64,000 nucleotides of DNA from Diaporthe sp. PMI_573 (lineage: Eukaryota; Ascomycota; Sordariomycetes; Diaporthales; Diaporthaceae). The position numbers and the translations under genes are program-made. Positions 11,270-22,008 of this stretch are shown here, piece after piece. The notes below the pieces were generated by a model. The model searched no databases. It saw only the letters and a list, made by a program, of their open reading frames with translations, and was not told the DNA's origin. Within the stretch, counting starts at the first letter, position 1. Each line of letters begins with the position of its first letter. Location: NCBI GenBank assembly GCA_021399435.1, contig JAJTUP010000012.1, positions 124,001 through 188,000 of the forward strand, written 5' to 3'.

Positions 11270-12756
11270 CTACTCGTCCCTGTACGCCTTGGCATCCAGA
11301 ACCTGCCGGTTCAGCCTGGCACTGCCCAGGTTCGCAACCTCGCGCCCGATGATCTCGCCCAGGAACTCCGAAATCTCAGCCGCTATGTTCTCGGTTGTGC
11401 TGCTGTGGACTCCGTTCATCATGCCGATCTCGGTCTTATCGATGGTCTTGATAGCACTGACGATCGCGCCCAGCAGCAGCCTGACTTCCCATTCTGGTAC
11501 CCGCTCCCGCATCGGCCGCAGGATCATCTCGTCGAACGACTTGAGGTTGGGTAGCAGCAGGACACGTATGGACTCCGGCCCTCCGGCTGCTGACAGCCCA
11601 CTGATCGCCCCGTACAGGACCGCAGTGGGCTTGGAGGGGTCGAGCAGGTACTTGAGACACGTCCTCGTGAGCTTGGGCCGCAGCCTCGTGTTGGACTTCC
11701 CGTAGATCTTGGCAATGCTCCCCAATATCGACGCCGACAGCTCGCGCAGCTCGTACTGTTCCTTGATCGCGTCCATGCCCTCCTCAGCGCCTAGCTTCCT
11801 GCTCATCAGACAAGTCAAGACGGGCGCGCTCAGTGGCGACGCGTAAGGGTCGAGGTAGAGGTTGTCGTTTGCGAGCAGGGCTGCCGTGAGTTCCATCATC
11901 TGTCTGAGCGTGAAGGTGTCATCCAGCCTATGGGTGACCTGGTTCGCAATGAAGTTGACAAAATACGGGACCAGCTGGTGCAGCCCTGGGTCAGACCTGA
12001 CCGACTGTAGGGCTGCGTTGCGCAGCTGGCGGACCTCGTCGTCGGGGTTGTCGTCGAGCACCGCCGACTGGATCTTCTCGAAATACATGACAAGCTCCTT
12101 CGATATGACATGTCTGACGTGCGGCTTGAACGACACGTTGTCGTTGCCGGCGAGTGCGGCGAGGGCAGGGTTTGCGCCGGGGCCCTTGGGGACGAGTTCT
12201 TGGGAGCGGGCTTCGGCGGTGGATGGGTTTTGGGGGATGGTCGGCTGGACGCCTTCGATGGCGAGCCAGTGCGCTGGTGGGAGAAGAGTCAATATCAGCA
12301 TCTTGCACGGCGTGTTGCGGCCGGGGTGGACGGTGGCAGCCAACCTGTGAATGTCGCGTCTCTGGGCACTTTGGGCAGAGGCGCATTGATGAGTTTCTCA
12401 AAGTCCACCTCCTCGTCCTCAATATAGAAGAGCGGCTGGCCGGGTCCCAAGCTTGCCTCCCCATACCTGAGGGGCCTCGTAGACTCATATCCGTAGAGAG
12501 GCTCGACGTCGAGCACCTTCATGGCTTGCGACACGTCCTGGACGGTGAGGGTGGTGCGGCCTGCGGCTCGCATAAAGCGCAGGCTCTCGATGATGACCTG
12601 ACCGAGCCGGTACTCGACATCCTGTGAGAGGCACTTGTGGGCTTCCTCGTTGAGGGCGCTGATGCCGACGGACTCGGCGACGTCCTTCACGTTCTCGGGG
12701 TTCCAGAGCAGCTTGGGCTCGTCGGCCGGCTTGGGTGGGGCTGGGGCCGCAGCCAT
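11270..12756 (-). CDS. taf6: TFIID subunit TAF6 (histone-fold and HEAT-type C-terminal domain)
   Basis: TAF6 is a nuclear subunit of TFIID (and of SAGA in yeasts) that pairs with TAF9 through a histone fold. Exon 1 is 12756-12345, the intron is 12344-12274 (71 nt) and exon 2 is 12273-11270, giving 471 residues. Residues about 14-80 form the histone fold ([17 protein letters not shown], then [16 protein letters not shown] and [19 protein letters not shown]). The intron joins DATFT to [17 protein letters not shown], the conserved TAF6 linker. From about residue 190 a helical repeat domain follows ([39 protein letters not shown]). Length and order fit the fungal family. The intron lies exactly where the linker motif demands, so the splice is firm. 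Confidence 0.95.
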
Positions 12757-13270
12757 TGCCGTCGGGAGGGTTCAGCTAGGCGGTGGCCAATTCGAGTCCG
12801 TATCGCCTGCTACTGCGATTGGTAGGATCGGCCCATGAGGATGATTCGAGTAGATTAGAACAGTCGAGTGCTGCCGCAGCACGCTACAAATTGTTGTGTT
12901 GCTGCGGTATCAATGAGTGATGTTCGGAAAGTATTGGCGGAGATGAAGCTCAACCGACGTGAATCCCAAGCGGTACCGCGCTAAAATCAGGCCGGCATCG
13001 ACCAAAAGATGCCAGGCCACCCCCCCCCCTCCGACCCGAAAAGCAGTACAACCCTAACACAGCTGACCTAACCTCAGGCATAAGACTTCAATAAGTGGAA
13101 GTGATTATTGCAATTGCACCTTTCTCAAGGCCAAACAGGTTTATTTCTTACAACGGCAGTCATAGATAGATTCCTGTTCATACTGAATTGATAGATATAG
13201 TATGAAGCGGTAAAATTTGGGGTCAGGTAAAACTATGCAGGCAAAGCTCCCACTTGAAGGAGAAAATGAT
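12757..13270. other. intergenic region upstream of TAF6
   Basis: This interval holds the presumed TAF6 promoter and a poly-C run at 13021-13030. No gene is seen. Confidence 0.6.
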
Positions 13271-14249
13271 TCATGCGGCTGATCTTCGTCCGTTCCCTCT
13301 TTCAAACAGTCGATGAGGCTTGCTTCGGCAGCGCGTATTCGTCAAAATTTCTCCTGCATCTCTGAGGCTCCCGGCCATTGCTCTTTCCAGCCGCGCAGAA
13401 ACAGACTTTTCGATGGCCCTCGGAGCAGGCAGCCCTACCTGGGTCCTGACGCACACGCCGTCCTCGAGCTCTTCAATCTCCCACCCGGCGCGCTGCTGTG
13501 CGTCGAGCAGCACATGGAGCTGGAGCAGCTCTTTATCGACATCGTCGAGGGCCGCAACGTATTTGTCGATGGCTGTGATCAGTAAAGTGACATGCAGCCC
13601 TGGCACGGCCATCGAGACGGCGCTCAATTGCCCTCCTTTGTGCTGCGGGTCGGTTGTACTGCAGGTCGAGCTTGGCTAAGTCGTCAGCGATGCTCACGCA
13701 GTCCGCTTGCAGCAACACCAGCTTCTCGCGGACCTCCTTGTTGGTCCTTTGTAAGCCTCCTGCGAATTCGTGGAGCGCCCAGGCGATCCTCCGCTTCTCG
13801 TCACTTGCGCTTGCGGCTGCCAGCGACTCCGCCGATATGGCCTGGAGACTGCGGAAAAGCCAATGAAAGCTGGCCTCGACCCTGGCCAACCACAGCCCGT
13901 TAGCAAGCGATGTAGCCACATCAGCTAGATTTGACTTGGCAGTTGTGAGTTTCTTCCGAAGCGTTGTGCACACGTGCTTGGGGTGAAAGCTAATATCAGG
14001 ACTGTGAATGAAAGCAAGAGGCGCAGAGCATATCTGTGTAGCCCTCGTGCCTGTCAGCTGCAGTGTTCATCCATCAAGGTTGTCCTCTGGGCCTCCCAGC
14101 CACTCCGAGCCAGTGTAGTCGCGGGCAAAGTAAAGTCTATCTGCTCCTGCATTGAGCAGTGGAGTGCTAGGGTCTAGAAATGGTGCGTAGTTGTCGATAT
14201 GCGACTTGATCTGGTCATCAATGGCGGTTGTGATGTGTCGTGGCAACAT
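13271..14249 (-). CDS. helical protein of unknown function (three exons)
   Basis: I do not recognise this family. A consistent model is exon 1 14249-14104, exon 2 14001-13698 and exon 3 13642-13271, giving 273 residues. The second intron is sound (donor GTGAGC at 13697, acceptor CCCGCAG, 55 nt, phase 0) and joins LVLLQADC to HKGGQLSAVS. The first intron needs a weak donor GTGGCT at 14103; without it the same frame runs into an in-frame TGA at 14067-14069. Exon 1 encodes MLPRHITTAIDDQIKSHI; exon 2 is amphipathic helix (LTTAKSNLADVATSLANGLW); exon 3 contains AIDKYVAALDDVDKELLQL. There is no signal peptide or membrane span. If the first intron is not real, the gene is broken or starts inside exon 2. 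Confidence 0.6.
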
Positions 14250-15068
14250 GGCACCGTTTTGTATTTAGTCTCCATCAGCGTGAGTGACTGTGAGAAAACA
14301 ACTTCAATTATATTAATACACCACCATCCTATTCGAGTTATCATCTTGCCTACTTGACATCCATCTATAGACAACACGCCTGTTGCATTCAACTTTCTTA
14401 TTCTACCTGTCTATAAACAAGCTGTTACATCAGCCATCTAGAAGTTGCAGGGCTCAATACTGGAGCAGTTCAAAGCTGAGTAAGCGACACCACAAAGGAG
14501 ATTCGAGAGGGAAGATGTGCACAATGACAAACCAGACAGAACGTGAGGGAGGAACTCGATTATACAGAACAACAAAGGCGGGGAAGCGCCAGACTTGGAT
14601 TCTATAACAATGGAGATTCACCTACCCACCTTAAAGATACTCTAATCTAAGAGAAGAGAAATGGAAGAAAAATGAAGTAGCCGTTTCCAGATATCTTTTT
14701 CGTCAGTGGCCTAGCTATCGAAAAACGCACCTCAAACTCTTTCACAGCTCTTAATATTGAAAGGTAAAGCCCCTTCGAAGACCTGTGCCAAAGAAGCATA
14801 ATGAATTGTGTTAGCAACAATGGTTTAGGTTCAACCTTTGTACATCAATTATGGACTACTAAGCGTTTGTGAATCGCTTTGCTAAGCCAGGATCATCAGC
14901 GCTGGTTTACGACTTCGCGGTGGTAAAAGAATCAACTATATAAACGTGCAGTTGCTGGCATAGCAGCATCGAACTCAGAAACATCATCGAGCAACAAGGA
15001 ACTCTTCCAAAAACTGTCTCTCAACAACATTCTACCACTACCAACACCTCTCAGGTAAGCACATCAAG
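14250..15068. other. divergent intergenic region with TATA box for the DTGA gene
   Basis: This region lies between divergent genes. It is fairly AT-rich and holds TATATAAA at 14937-14944, 125 nt before the start at 15069. The CAAC-rich leader after it is typical of fungal 5' UTRs. No other gene is seen. Confidence 0.6.
14937..14944 (+). promoter_or_regulatory. TATA box
   Basis: TATATAAA lies 125 nt upstream of the ATG at 15069 and is followed by a CA-rich leader. Confidence 0.5.
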
Positions 15069-15632
15069 ATGTCCGGAACAATCAACCCGGCGTTGCTCAC
15101 AAAGCAGGAGGGAGAAGATGTTCCTACTCGAAACGCCGCCCGCTACCCCGCCAGGTTCGTCAATGGTGTCTTCCAGGGCCACGATATTTCTGTACAGCTA
15201 CGCCTGTCAGGGAGCTTTGGGGGCGTCGACGACGGCGAGGTGATCACTACTACCGTCCTCAACGATACGGGTGCTAGCATCGGATCGATGTTCCGTTCTT
15301 ACTGGCAACGTCTGAACGTCTACAACATACCGATTCAGCAATACACCCCAACAATCTTGGCTGACGGCACAACGCAGAACAGGGAGACGGTCACGTTCGA
15401 GATGAGGCTTATCGGCTATGCTAGCGACGGCTCGATCTTTTCCATCAGCTCCTGGATGGCGGACACCGCCGTTCTGGTTGATGATCCGCAACCAGACCAA
15501 GAATATCCCTCACTTAGCGGCAACGCAATGAGGGGCGCGATGTTCTTCCTCACATCCCCCCGAGATGGAAACAAATTTCTCTATGTGGCTCGCACCAAAG
15601 AGGCCATGGTGGAAGTTCTCAACTCCCTCTAA
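15069..15632 (+). CDS. single-domain retropepsin-like (DTGA) protein
   Basis: This uninterrupted gene encodes 187 residues. The key feature is D66-T67-G68-A69-S70 within TTVLNDTGASIGSMF, the sequence form of the active site of retroviral-type aspartic proteases (clan AA). It is preceded by a strand-rich region (GHDISVQLRLSG) and followed by a flap-like segment (ILADGTTQNRETVTF) and a late LSGNAMRGAMFFLTSP stretch where retropepsins carry their second conserved turn. Retropepsins of this size act as homodimers. No reverse transcriptase, integrase or long terminal repeat is near, so this is a stand-alone or domesticated copy rather than part of a retroelement. No signal peptide is seen. It has its own TATA box. 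A Ulp1-like protease gene lies 0.7 kb away, facing it tail to tail. Protease activity is inferred from the motif only. Confidence 0.72.
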   Translation: MSGTINPALLTKQEGEDVPTRNAARYPARFVNGVFQGHDISVQLRLSGSFGGVDDGEVITTTVLNDTGASIGSMFRSYWQRLNVYNIPIQQYTPTILADGTTQNRETVTFEMRLIGYASDGSIFSISSWMADTAVLVDDPQPDQEYPSLSGNAMRGAMFFLTSPRDGNKFLYVARTKEAMVEVLNSL

Positions 15633-16313
15633 GTCTTCACAGAGCCGCTCTGTCATGTTCCGCGAGGTGAGTTTGCGCATCTTTAGCTTCGAGGCATCCT
15701 GATTTTTGCAATTCGTTGGGTCACTTGGGAAAAGGACAAGAAAACAAGAAAACAAGAAAAATATTCCGTAGAACTAGTGGCGAATGGTATTTTTTTTATT
15801 TAAACTCTAACAATCTCTTTACATGAATTTTATGCTTCCCTTGAATAGTCCGGCCAAATATCTCAATCTGGTCGTGTGTGCCATCTATTGTTCCCACAAG
15901 AAACTCCCCATGTCATCAGGCCCGGCATCTGTGTAAGTAAGCGAGCTTGTCATCTATATATTTACAAGTTATTACCGGCCGTTTTGAGTATTTCAGTAAC
16001 ATCAAAGAGAGCTGTTTGACTGGCACGTGTGCCAGAATAGTTACGAGATTGTGTCAGTAATTTCAACCATTCTCGAGTAAAAGTCCTAATCTATAAATTT
16101 CTACTGTCTCGGGGAGTGATGAGGCGCGAGCGATCATTAGTATTATGGCCATGTGAAACACACAGTTAGATCCCGCAAGGCCTTTTATTTATGAGCTTGT
16201 AGATGCATACATTAAAAGTGTAATCTCACTGGTGTTTAAACACTTGAGCGAAACGCACAGGAACCAGACATCAGCATTTTCCGCTGATCTGTATATTTCG
16301 ATCTAGCCGTGCC
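15633..16313. other. convergent intergenic region, AT-rich
   Basis: This is the 3' side of both the DTGA gene and the Ulp1-like gene. It is AT-rich with AAACAAGAAAAC-type direct repeats near 15735-15760 and T runs near 15788. No gene is seen. Confidence 0.55.
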
Positions 16314-17784
16314 TCAGAATCCGAAGTACGGACCACTCGTTGTCGAGCGCGTTACTCGTTGCGAATTCTGTCTCGGTAAGTCCGTAACGTCTTGAACATC
16401 ATCTATTACGTCGAGCGTAGGCTTCTTTGCACGACCACCTGCGCGCGGGACCCGGCCAGGAATGCCCTGCTGGCTCTGGACTGGCTCCAGCCCATCGAAG
16501 GCGTCCAGCCTCCTCACGTACCGAGGGCCCTTGAAACCACGGATCTTCTCTCGCGGCGTGACGGATAGCCTCGCCTTGTAGTTCAGGTGTTTCATGGCCC
16601 TGCATGCGCATATACCCATCATCAGCTGCCGTACCTTGCTTGGCTGGAAGTCACCTGACATGGGGCCCCAGAGGCTCTCGTCGTACAACTTATCTACGCC
16701 GTGCAGGTGGTAGCGCTCGTTGAGGCGCTCTATCATCACCCGAAGGATTTCGTACTGCCGGAGGCCACAGGTGAACCCGTCCAGCTGAGTGGGAAACCAT
16801 ATATCTCTTCTCTCGTCCTGATCGGGGAGTATATGAACGCCTTCGTTTTCAAGCAGTCTTCTTAAACGCTTGTCTACAAGGTTGATGAGTTCTGGCCGTC
16901 TGCCGCTCTCGTTAATCGCATAGTCCACAATTTGACCACCCTGTACATGCAACACGATCGACACCCAGTGGATTCCGGTGTTGATGAGCCACAGCGTGAA
17001 CTGGCGGCTGCGAATTCGCCTGAAAAAGTTAGGCTCAAATACTTCCAGCGTCTTGAGTGTGACTTGGAAGGCTTCCTCACTCTCCGGCAGGGCGCCCTCG
17101 ACGTCCTATGTATTCCAAGGTCAGTTGTCAATATTCCGAAACATTCACGGGAATATTTGATGGACAAGGATCCAAACCGGACATATACTTATGGAACGAC
17201 AAAACGTTCTTACCTTGAAAAGACCTATATACAAGTCTCGACCATCAATGTAATTAATTCGATCAAGTATCTGCAAACTGCCGTTAGTTACAAAGACATA
17301 TTGAGGAAACTGCTCCATGTAGAGCTTTCCATGGGCTGTCGATGGCCCGCCCATCCGAGTCTTCCCGCCGGTAGCGAGGTTCTCCATGAGGGAGAAAGCA
17401 ATAGAAAATGTGTTAGAATTTACTCACTTCATAATTCATGTACTCCAAATGGAAGCGAATGCATTCATCCAGGCCGTTGTCGTCGACTGGGGCTTGTCGG
17501 CCGCTCTAAACGTAGAAGTGTTAGCCATTGAGGATTCAAGTCTCCGGTCAGCGACTCTGAACACATACCTGAAGGAAATTTAAGCTTCGAATACATCTTG
17601 CAGACGGCCTCACAACTTTATACGGAGGTGAATTTACTCTTCCAAGCAGGAAGCCATCATCCTTTTGATATCAAACGTTAGTCTTCTAAAATTGATCCAA
17701 ACATCACCAATGGTTACTTACAAGGAGCTGTGATCGAGTGACCCGCACTACTGTGTTGAACCTAGCCTTACCTGCCAAATCCAT
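16314..17784 (-). CDS. Ulp1-like (C48) cysteine protease domain protein, five exons
   Basis: Exons assembled by phase are 17784-17722, 17661-17569, 17505-17428, 17381-17214 and 17105-16314, giving 397 residues; all four introns are phase 0 with good donors (GTAAGT, GTATGT, GTGAGT, GTAAGA). The last exon carries a complete C48-type catalytic set: His180 in NTGIHWVSIV, Asp195 in IVDYA, Gln241 and Cys247 in TQLDGFTCGL, with the usual Gln-to-Cys spacing of six. C48 enzymes process or remove SUMO/ubiquitin-like proteins; many ascomycete relatives are lineage-specific or linked to transposons, and their substrates are unknown. The C-terminus is basic and probably disordered. No transposase or terminal repeat is seen nearby. 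Exon 1 is the least certain because MDLAGKARF has no known homology to lean on. Confidence 0.78.
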
Positions 17785-19138
17785 ATTATTGGGAAAGAAT
17801 ATTAAGACAAGTTGAGAATGAAGCGAAATAAAATTATAAGATACAAAATCAATTTAAGAATGTACAATGCACTATAGAAGTGCTCTATCAAGGGAGTGTA
17901 CCTCTATCATTTATAAGGAATTGCACATTGACGACAATAGTCCTGCAGATGTGTGCCGATTGATAAACATATTGTGTGCCCTTGGAATTGCTCCTACGTC
18001 TTTGTGTTATTCACCTTTAATTAGAGTCCACATGGCTGGCTGCCCTATTGAGGGGGAAGAAAGAGGAGATTTTTTTTTAGCGGCAGCTCATTGCCATCGA
18101 TTTGGCAAACAAGGTCTCTTTGCGCGGTGAGCATGACTGTAATCTCACTGGACACTTGTGCAACAAAGCATGTCCCGCCCTCATCCTGCACGTGAGGTCC
18201 AACAAAGGAACCGTGCCCTGGGGGGCCGAGGCCCGCTTTCAGGAGGCAGAATCCGATTGGGGCTGCATTCAAGTCTATTCGCCCTTCTAAAATGCCACTC
18301 GTTGGCAATGGAGTCATGCGTCATGCAGCTCTCCAAGATCTTCACAATACTACCGTGACTTCATACCACCGTGTGAGTGTGTGCGCTCCACCTGGTCACT
18401 CATCATTACACTTTGGGACGGTACCACCGGGCCGGGAGCTAGTAAACCTCATGTGGCCTAGCACCGCCGGCCTCTTTAGCAGTTCTGCCAATGCCGTCTG
18501 GCCGTCAGGTACCCTCCCCTCAGCCGCATGTTCATTCTCGTATTCAGCATGTGCTAATATCAAATTAACCTCGTGCATAGCGCATGTCTAGAACATTACG
18601 AGCAGAGAGGAAAAAGTTCAATATATATCCTTTTTGATTCTTAAACACAGCTTGGGCTATAAATTGGTTCATTTAGCGACGGCATCCGGCGGTGATGCCG
18701 AGCTTCATCCACGAGGGGACCGCCATGTCAAAATTTGCCGTGAGTACACTTGTGGCTTCGGCCTAGTCGTGACGATTCCGTTCCGTCACCAAACTTCGGC
18801 GAATTTGGGCTAGAAGTTACCTCTCTCGGCCATCCAATTTTTCAGAGGTGCCCTGAGCGCTTCCCAAGGAGGCTAGTTTCTGGTCTATCTGCTTGTCAGC
18901 GTCCCAGAGGTGACATCGTCATGAGTTCCAAGCTGCCGCGCCAGCTGCAACCCTGTAGGTCCGTGAACAGGATGGCATTCTAGCAACAATGCTCTACGGC
19001 ATTGACACTTCGACCGCCAGTAACGGCCCTGTTGATTGGGGAGGAAACGGCGTGTTGGATGGCGGGTACCTGAGGTAGTGCGTGTGCGACTCGAGACGGA
19101 ACGCCTATCAGCCGTCAATAAGTCAACCCCGTCGCGTC

Positions 19139-19230
19139 GATCGAGAGCTCCCATGCTCTACTTGAAAATCCTTGCAGTTCCGATGCGCCCTCTGGTCTTA
19201 TCTCTCTCCGATCACTACCCAAGGGTCGAT
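19139..19230. promoter_or_regulatory. candidate light-response (GATC) elements upstream of RGS-LOV
   Basis: Three GATC motifs occur at 19139-19142, 19208-19211 and 19226-19229; the last two sit in CGATCA repeats 18 nt apart. White-collar-type GATA factors bind paired GATC/CGAT elements in light-induced fungal promoters. The position, about 280-370 nt before a photoreceptor gene, suggests light regulation, but the motif is short and could be chance. Confidence 0.35.
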
Positions 19231-19386
19231 CATCTAAACCCTCGCGGTCTGGCGGTCTATGGGGAAACTCGCAGCCTATTGTTGCCGAGTGAATGACGTT
19301 GTGTCTCAGCATCATCATTGCTGTTTGCTTTTTTTTTTGTTTTGCGTTTGAAGTCCCGGTCCCTCACCTGTCCCAAGCATTAACCC

Positions 19387-19395
19387 TTTATAAGG
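19387..19395 (+). promoter_or_regulatory. TATA box of RGS-LOV gene
   Basis: TTTATAAGG lies about 110 nt before the ATG at 19505 and only about 25 nt before the in-frame ATG at 19418. This argues that translation starts at 19505. Confidence 0.45.
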
Positions 19396-19504
19396 AACTC
19401 TCCATCCTAGTGAGGCTATGTTGGAACCGTCTGAATCCCCTTTGGCCCGTGAGCCCGACCCCGGCTCACGTTCAGTCATTGGGCTTCTCCGGCGCGGCAG
19501 AGAG

Positions 19505-22008
19505 ATGGCTCAAATAGCTCTCGGCCCCAACCATCCGCGCCGACACAGGCACGGCGTTGACCTCACCGACCTACAGAACCGTCCTCACAGCTCCCTCAGT
19601 TTTACCTCTCTCAAGGGCCAACAACAACGTCCTCATACTTCTCTAAACATCGCTCATCTCAACAATGGTCACCATCATGGTATGGATATAGACGAGAGCG
19701 AAGGTGCTGAGATACCCGACATCCCCCTCAAACGGCCCTCGCGTCGTGTCACTCCAGAGCAACAGCCTCTCAATGTGACACGCATTGACGAGGCTTGGGG
19801 CGAGGAGGTCAACAACGACTACAGACCACAGAGGCCGATTAACCCCAACAGTCTCCCCCTCCAAAAAGACAGACTGTGCGTTCTGTATAAACCCTTTAGT
19901 CTACAGCATCTGCAACATTGAAACTAATAACTTTGCTAGTACTGTTCAGTCTCCGGATGGCTCTTCTAGGGGGAGGGGGAGGGGGATGGCCAAGCATCCG
20001 GAGCCGCCCTTGACCGTCCAAAGCAGGCCGTCTTCCATCAGCCCGCCTATGAGCCCAAATACGTATTCATCGAGGTCTAGGGCAAACTCAGTGGCATCGT
20101 CATACCATACGAACGCCACGTCCATGTTGCCGGCCTTGCAGACTAAAGGCGCCGGAGACGACGAGATTCTTGAGCCTCTGGCCGAGGAGGAGGTCGAGCC
20201 GGGTTCCTTTGACCTCGTAGTGCCGTCACATGGAGACAGCGGACAGCACTATGATCTGGAAGACCGATCTGAACTGATCTTCTCCAAGGACCACCTCCAG
20301 GCCATCTTCAAGGATCACATTCTGCTGCAACGGTTCACCGACTTCCTGCACTCGGTTCGACCTGATTCACTACCCCTTCTGTCGTACTACCTGGACTGCC
20401 TCAAGGCGTTGCGGGCCGTTGCATATGCAAATGCAATCACCGATGGCCTGGACACCCTTCCTGATCATGACTTCTCGGCTGAGAATACCTACAAGACTGT
20501 CAACACTTCGCTTGAGAAGAAGGCCGAGGCTGCTTTTGACGTTCTAGTCCAACAAGACCTGCCTGCATACGTCACACACCTGTGGATTCAGACTGTCTCT
20601 GTGTCGATCTCGAAACGGATTACAGGCACTCTCCCCGTGCAGCTGAAGGACATGTCTGAGGGTCTTGCAGAAGTCTTTTGCTTGACAGATCCGTCAAGAC
20701 ATGACAATCCGATCATCTTTGCGTCTGAAGGTAATTATAGGGCTCTTCATTGGCCTCCAGTACCCCCCGCAGAAATGGCAGCTAACAACTTCGGCAGAGT
20801 TCCACAGAACAACGCAATACGGCATGAAACATGTTATTGGACGTAATTGTCGCTTCCTCCAGGGCCCCAAGACAAATCCCTTCAGCGTGAAACGCATTAG
20901 CGAGAAGCTCTTGGCCGGCAAGGAACACTTTGAGACCTTTCTCAACTACCGACGCGACGGCTCGCCCTTCATGAACCTCCTCATGATTGCTCCACTGTAT
21001 GACAGCCGTGGCGCTGTACGCTACTTCATCGGCGCTCAGGTCGACGTGTCGGGTCTAGCCAAGCAGACCGCGGGTCTGGATGCCCTGCAAGAACTAGTCG
21101 CGGAGAGAGAGGCCGCAGCCGCCGGCGATGCGAACGACGAAGACTCGGAGGAGAAAGACGAGTTTCAGAACCTGAGCGACATGTTCAACATGACGGAGTT
21201 GGAAACGGTCCGGCGGCGGGGTGGGAATATGCACCGCGTCCCACAAGACGAGCCTCAAGACGCATCGTCAAGCAACTGGCACAAGCCCCGTATCCTGCTG
21301 CAGGATGAAACATCGTCCATCCAGAAACACGGCGTATCGATCTCACCCTCGACGGTCGACAGCGGGAAGCTGCCCGGGATCTACGAATACTACCTGCTCG
21401 TCCGCCCATCGCCCACCATGCGCATCCTCTTCGCGTCTCCGTCTCTGAGAATGCCTGGCATCCTCCAGTCCAACTTCATGGACAAGATCGGCGGCTCGAA
21501 TCGGGTCCGTGACGGACTTCAACACGCATTTGCGGGCGGCCATGGAGTCACCGCCAAGGTGCGATGGATGAGCACGCCCAACAGCGAGGGCAGGGTGCGC
21601 TGGATACACTGCACCCCTTTGCTGGGCAGCAATGGCGCGGTCGGCGTCTGGATGGTTGTTCTAATTGACGACGAGTCCGAAGCCAATGCGAAGAAGAAAG
21701 ATGCTCCCCCAATCGACGGAAGGTTGCGTAAGACGCCTGCTGCCTTACAGCGCGAACGCCCGTACGTGGACAAGGACGACAATCTGAGCCTGGCCGGCTT
21801 CATAGCCACGACTCAGAGCCGCGAGGATGAGGTTGACGGTCGCGACGATAGTTTTGATATATCGATTGTCCGGCCTGCGAGCCGCGCGAGTCGTAATTCC
21901 AGTCGATTGAGTCGCGAGGCGGGTACTCCACGGCGACGTGAGCCTGCGGCGTTTGCTTACGATGACGAACCGTCCCGGTCTACTTATACTGTACGACTGG
22001 AGGAATAA
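19505..22008 (+). CDS. RGS-LOV blue-light photoreceptor
   Basis: This is a fungal photoreceptor joining a regulator-of-G-protein-signalling-like domain to a flavin-binding LOV domain. Exons are 19505-19875, 19940-20730 and 20798-22008 (introns 64 and 67 nt), giving 790 residues. After a Ser/Pro-rich N-terminus, the RGS-like region spans about 235-357 (SKDHLQAIFKDHILLQRF, LHSVRPDSLPLLSYYLDCL). The LOV domain follows, with the second intron inside it: FASE/EFHRTTQYG, then the photoactive cysteine C405 in GRNCRFLQG, then NYRRDGSPFMNLLMIAPL. An acidic, then basic helix (ELETVRRRGGN) links to a PAS-like C-terminal domain (about 510-670). The order matches the BcLOV4 type, in which light drives binding to anionic membranes; that behaviour is inferred here. 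The start at 19505 is preferred over 19418 because of the TATA box position. Confidence 0.9.

Larger units (their letters stand above)
17785..19504. other. intergenic region between the Ulp1-like and RGS-LOV genes
   Basis: This long interval has no gene I can support. The left part is AT-rich; the right part (19100-19400) is the presumed photoreceptor promoter, with GATC motifs and a TATA box listed separately. Small frames such as 18045-18317 (minus) have no recognisable domain. Confidence 0.5.
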
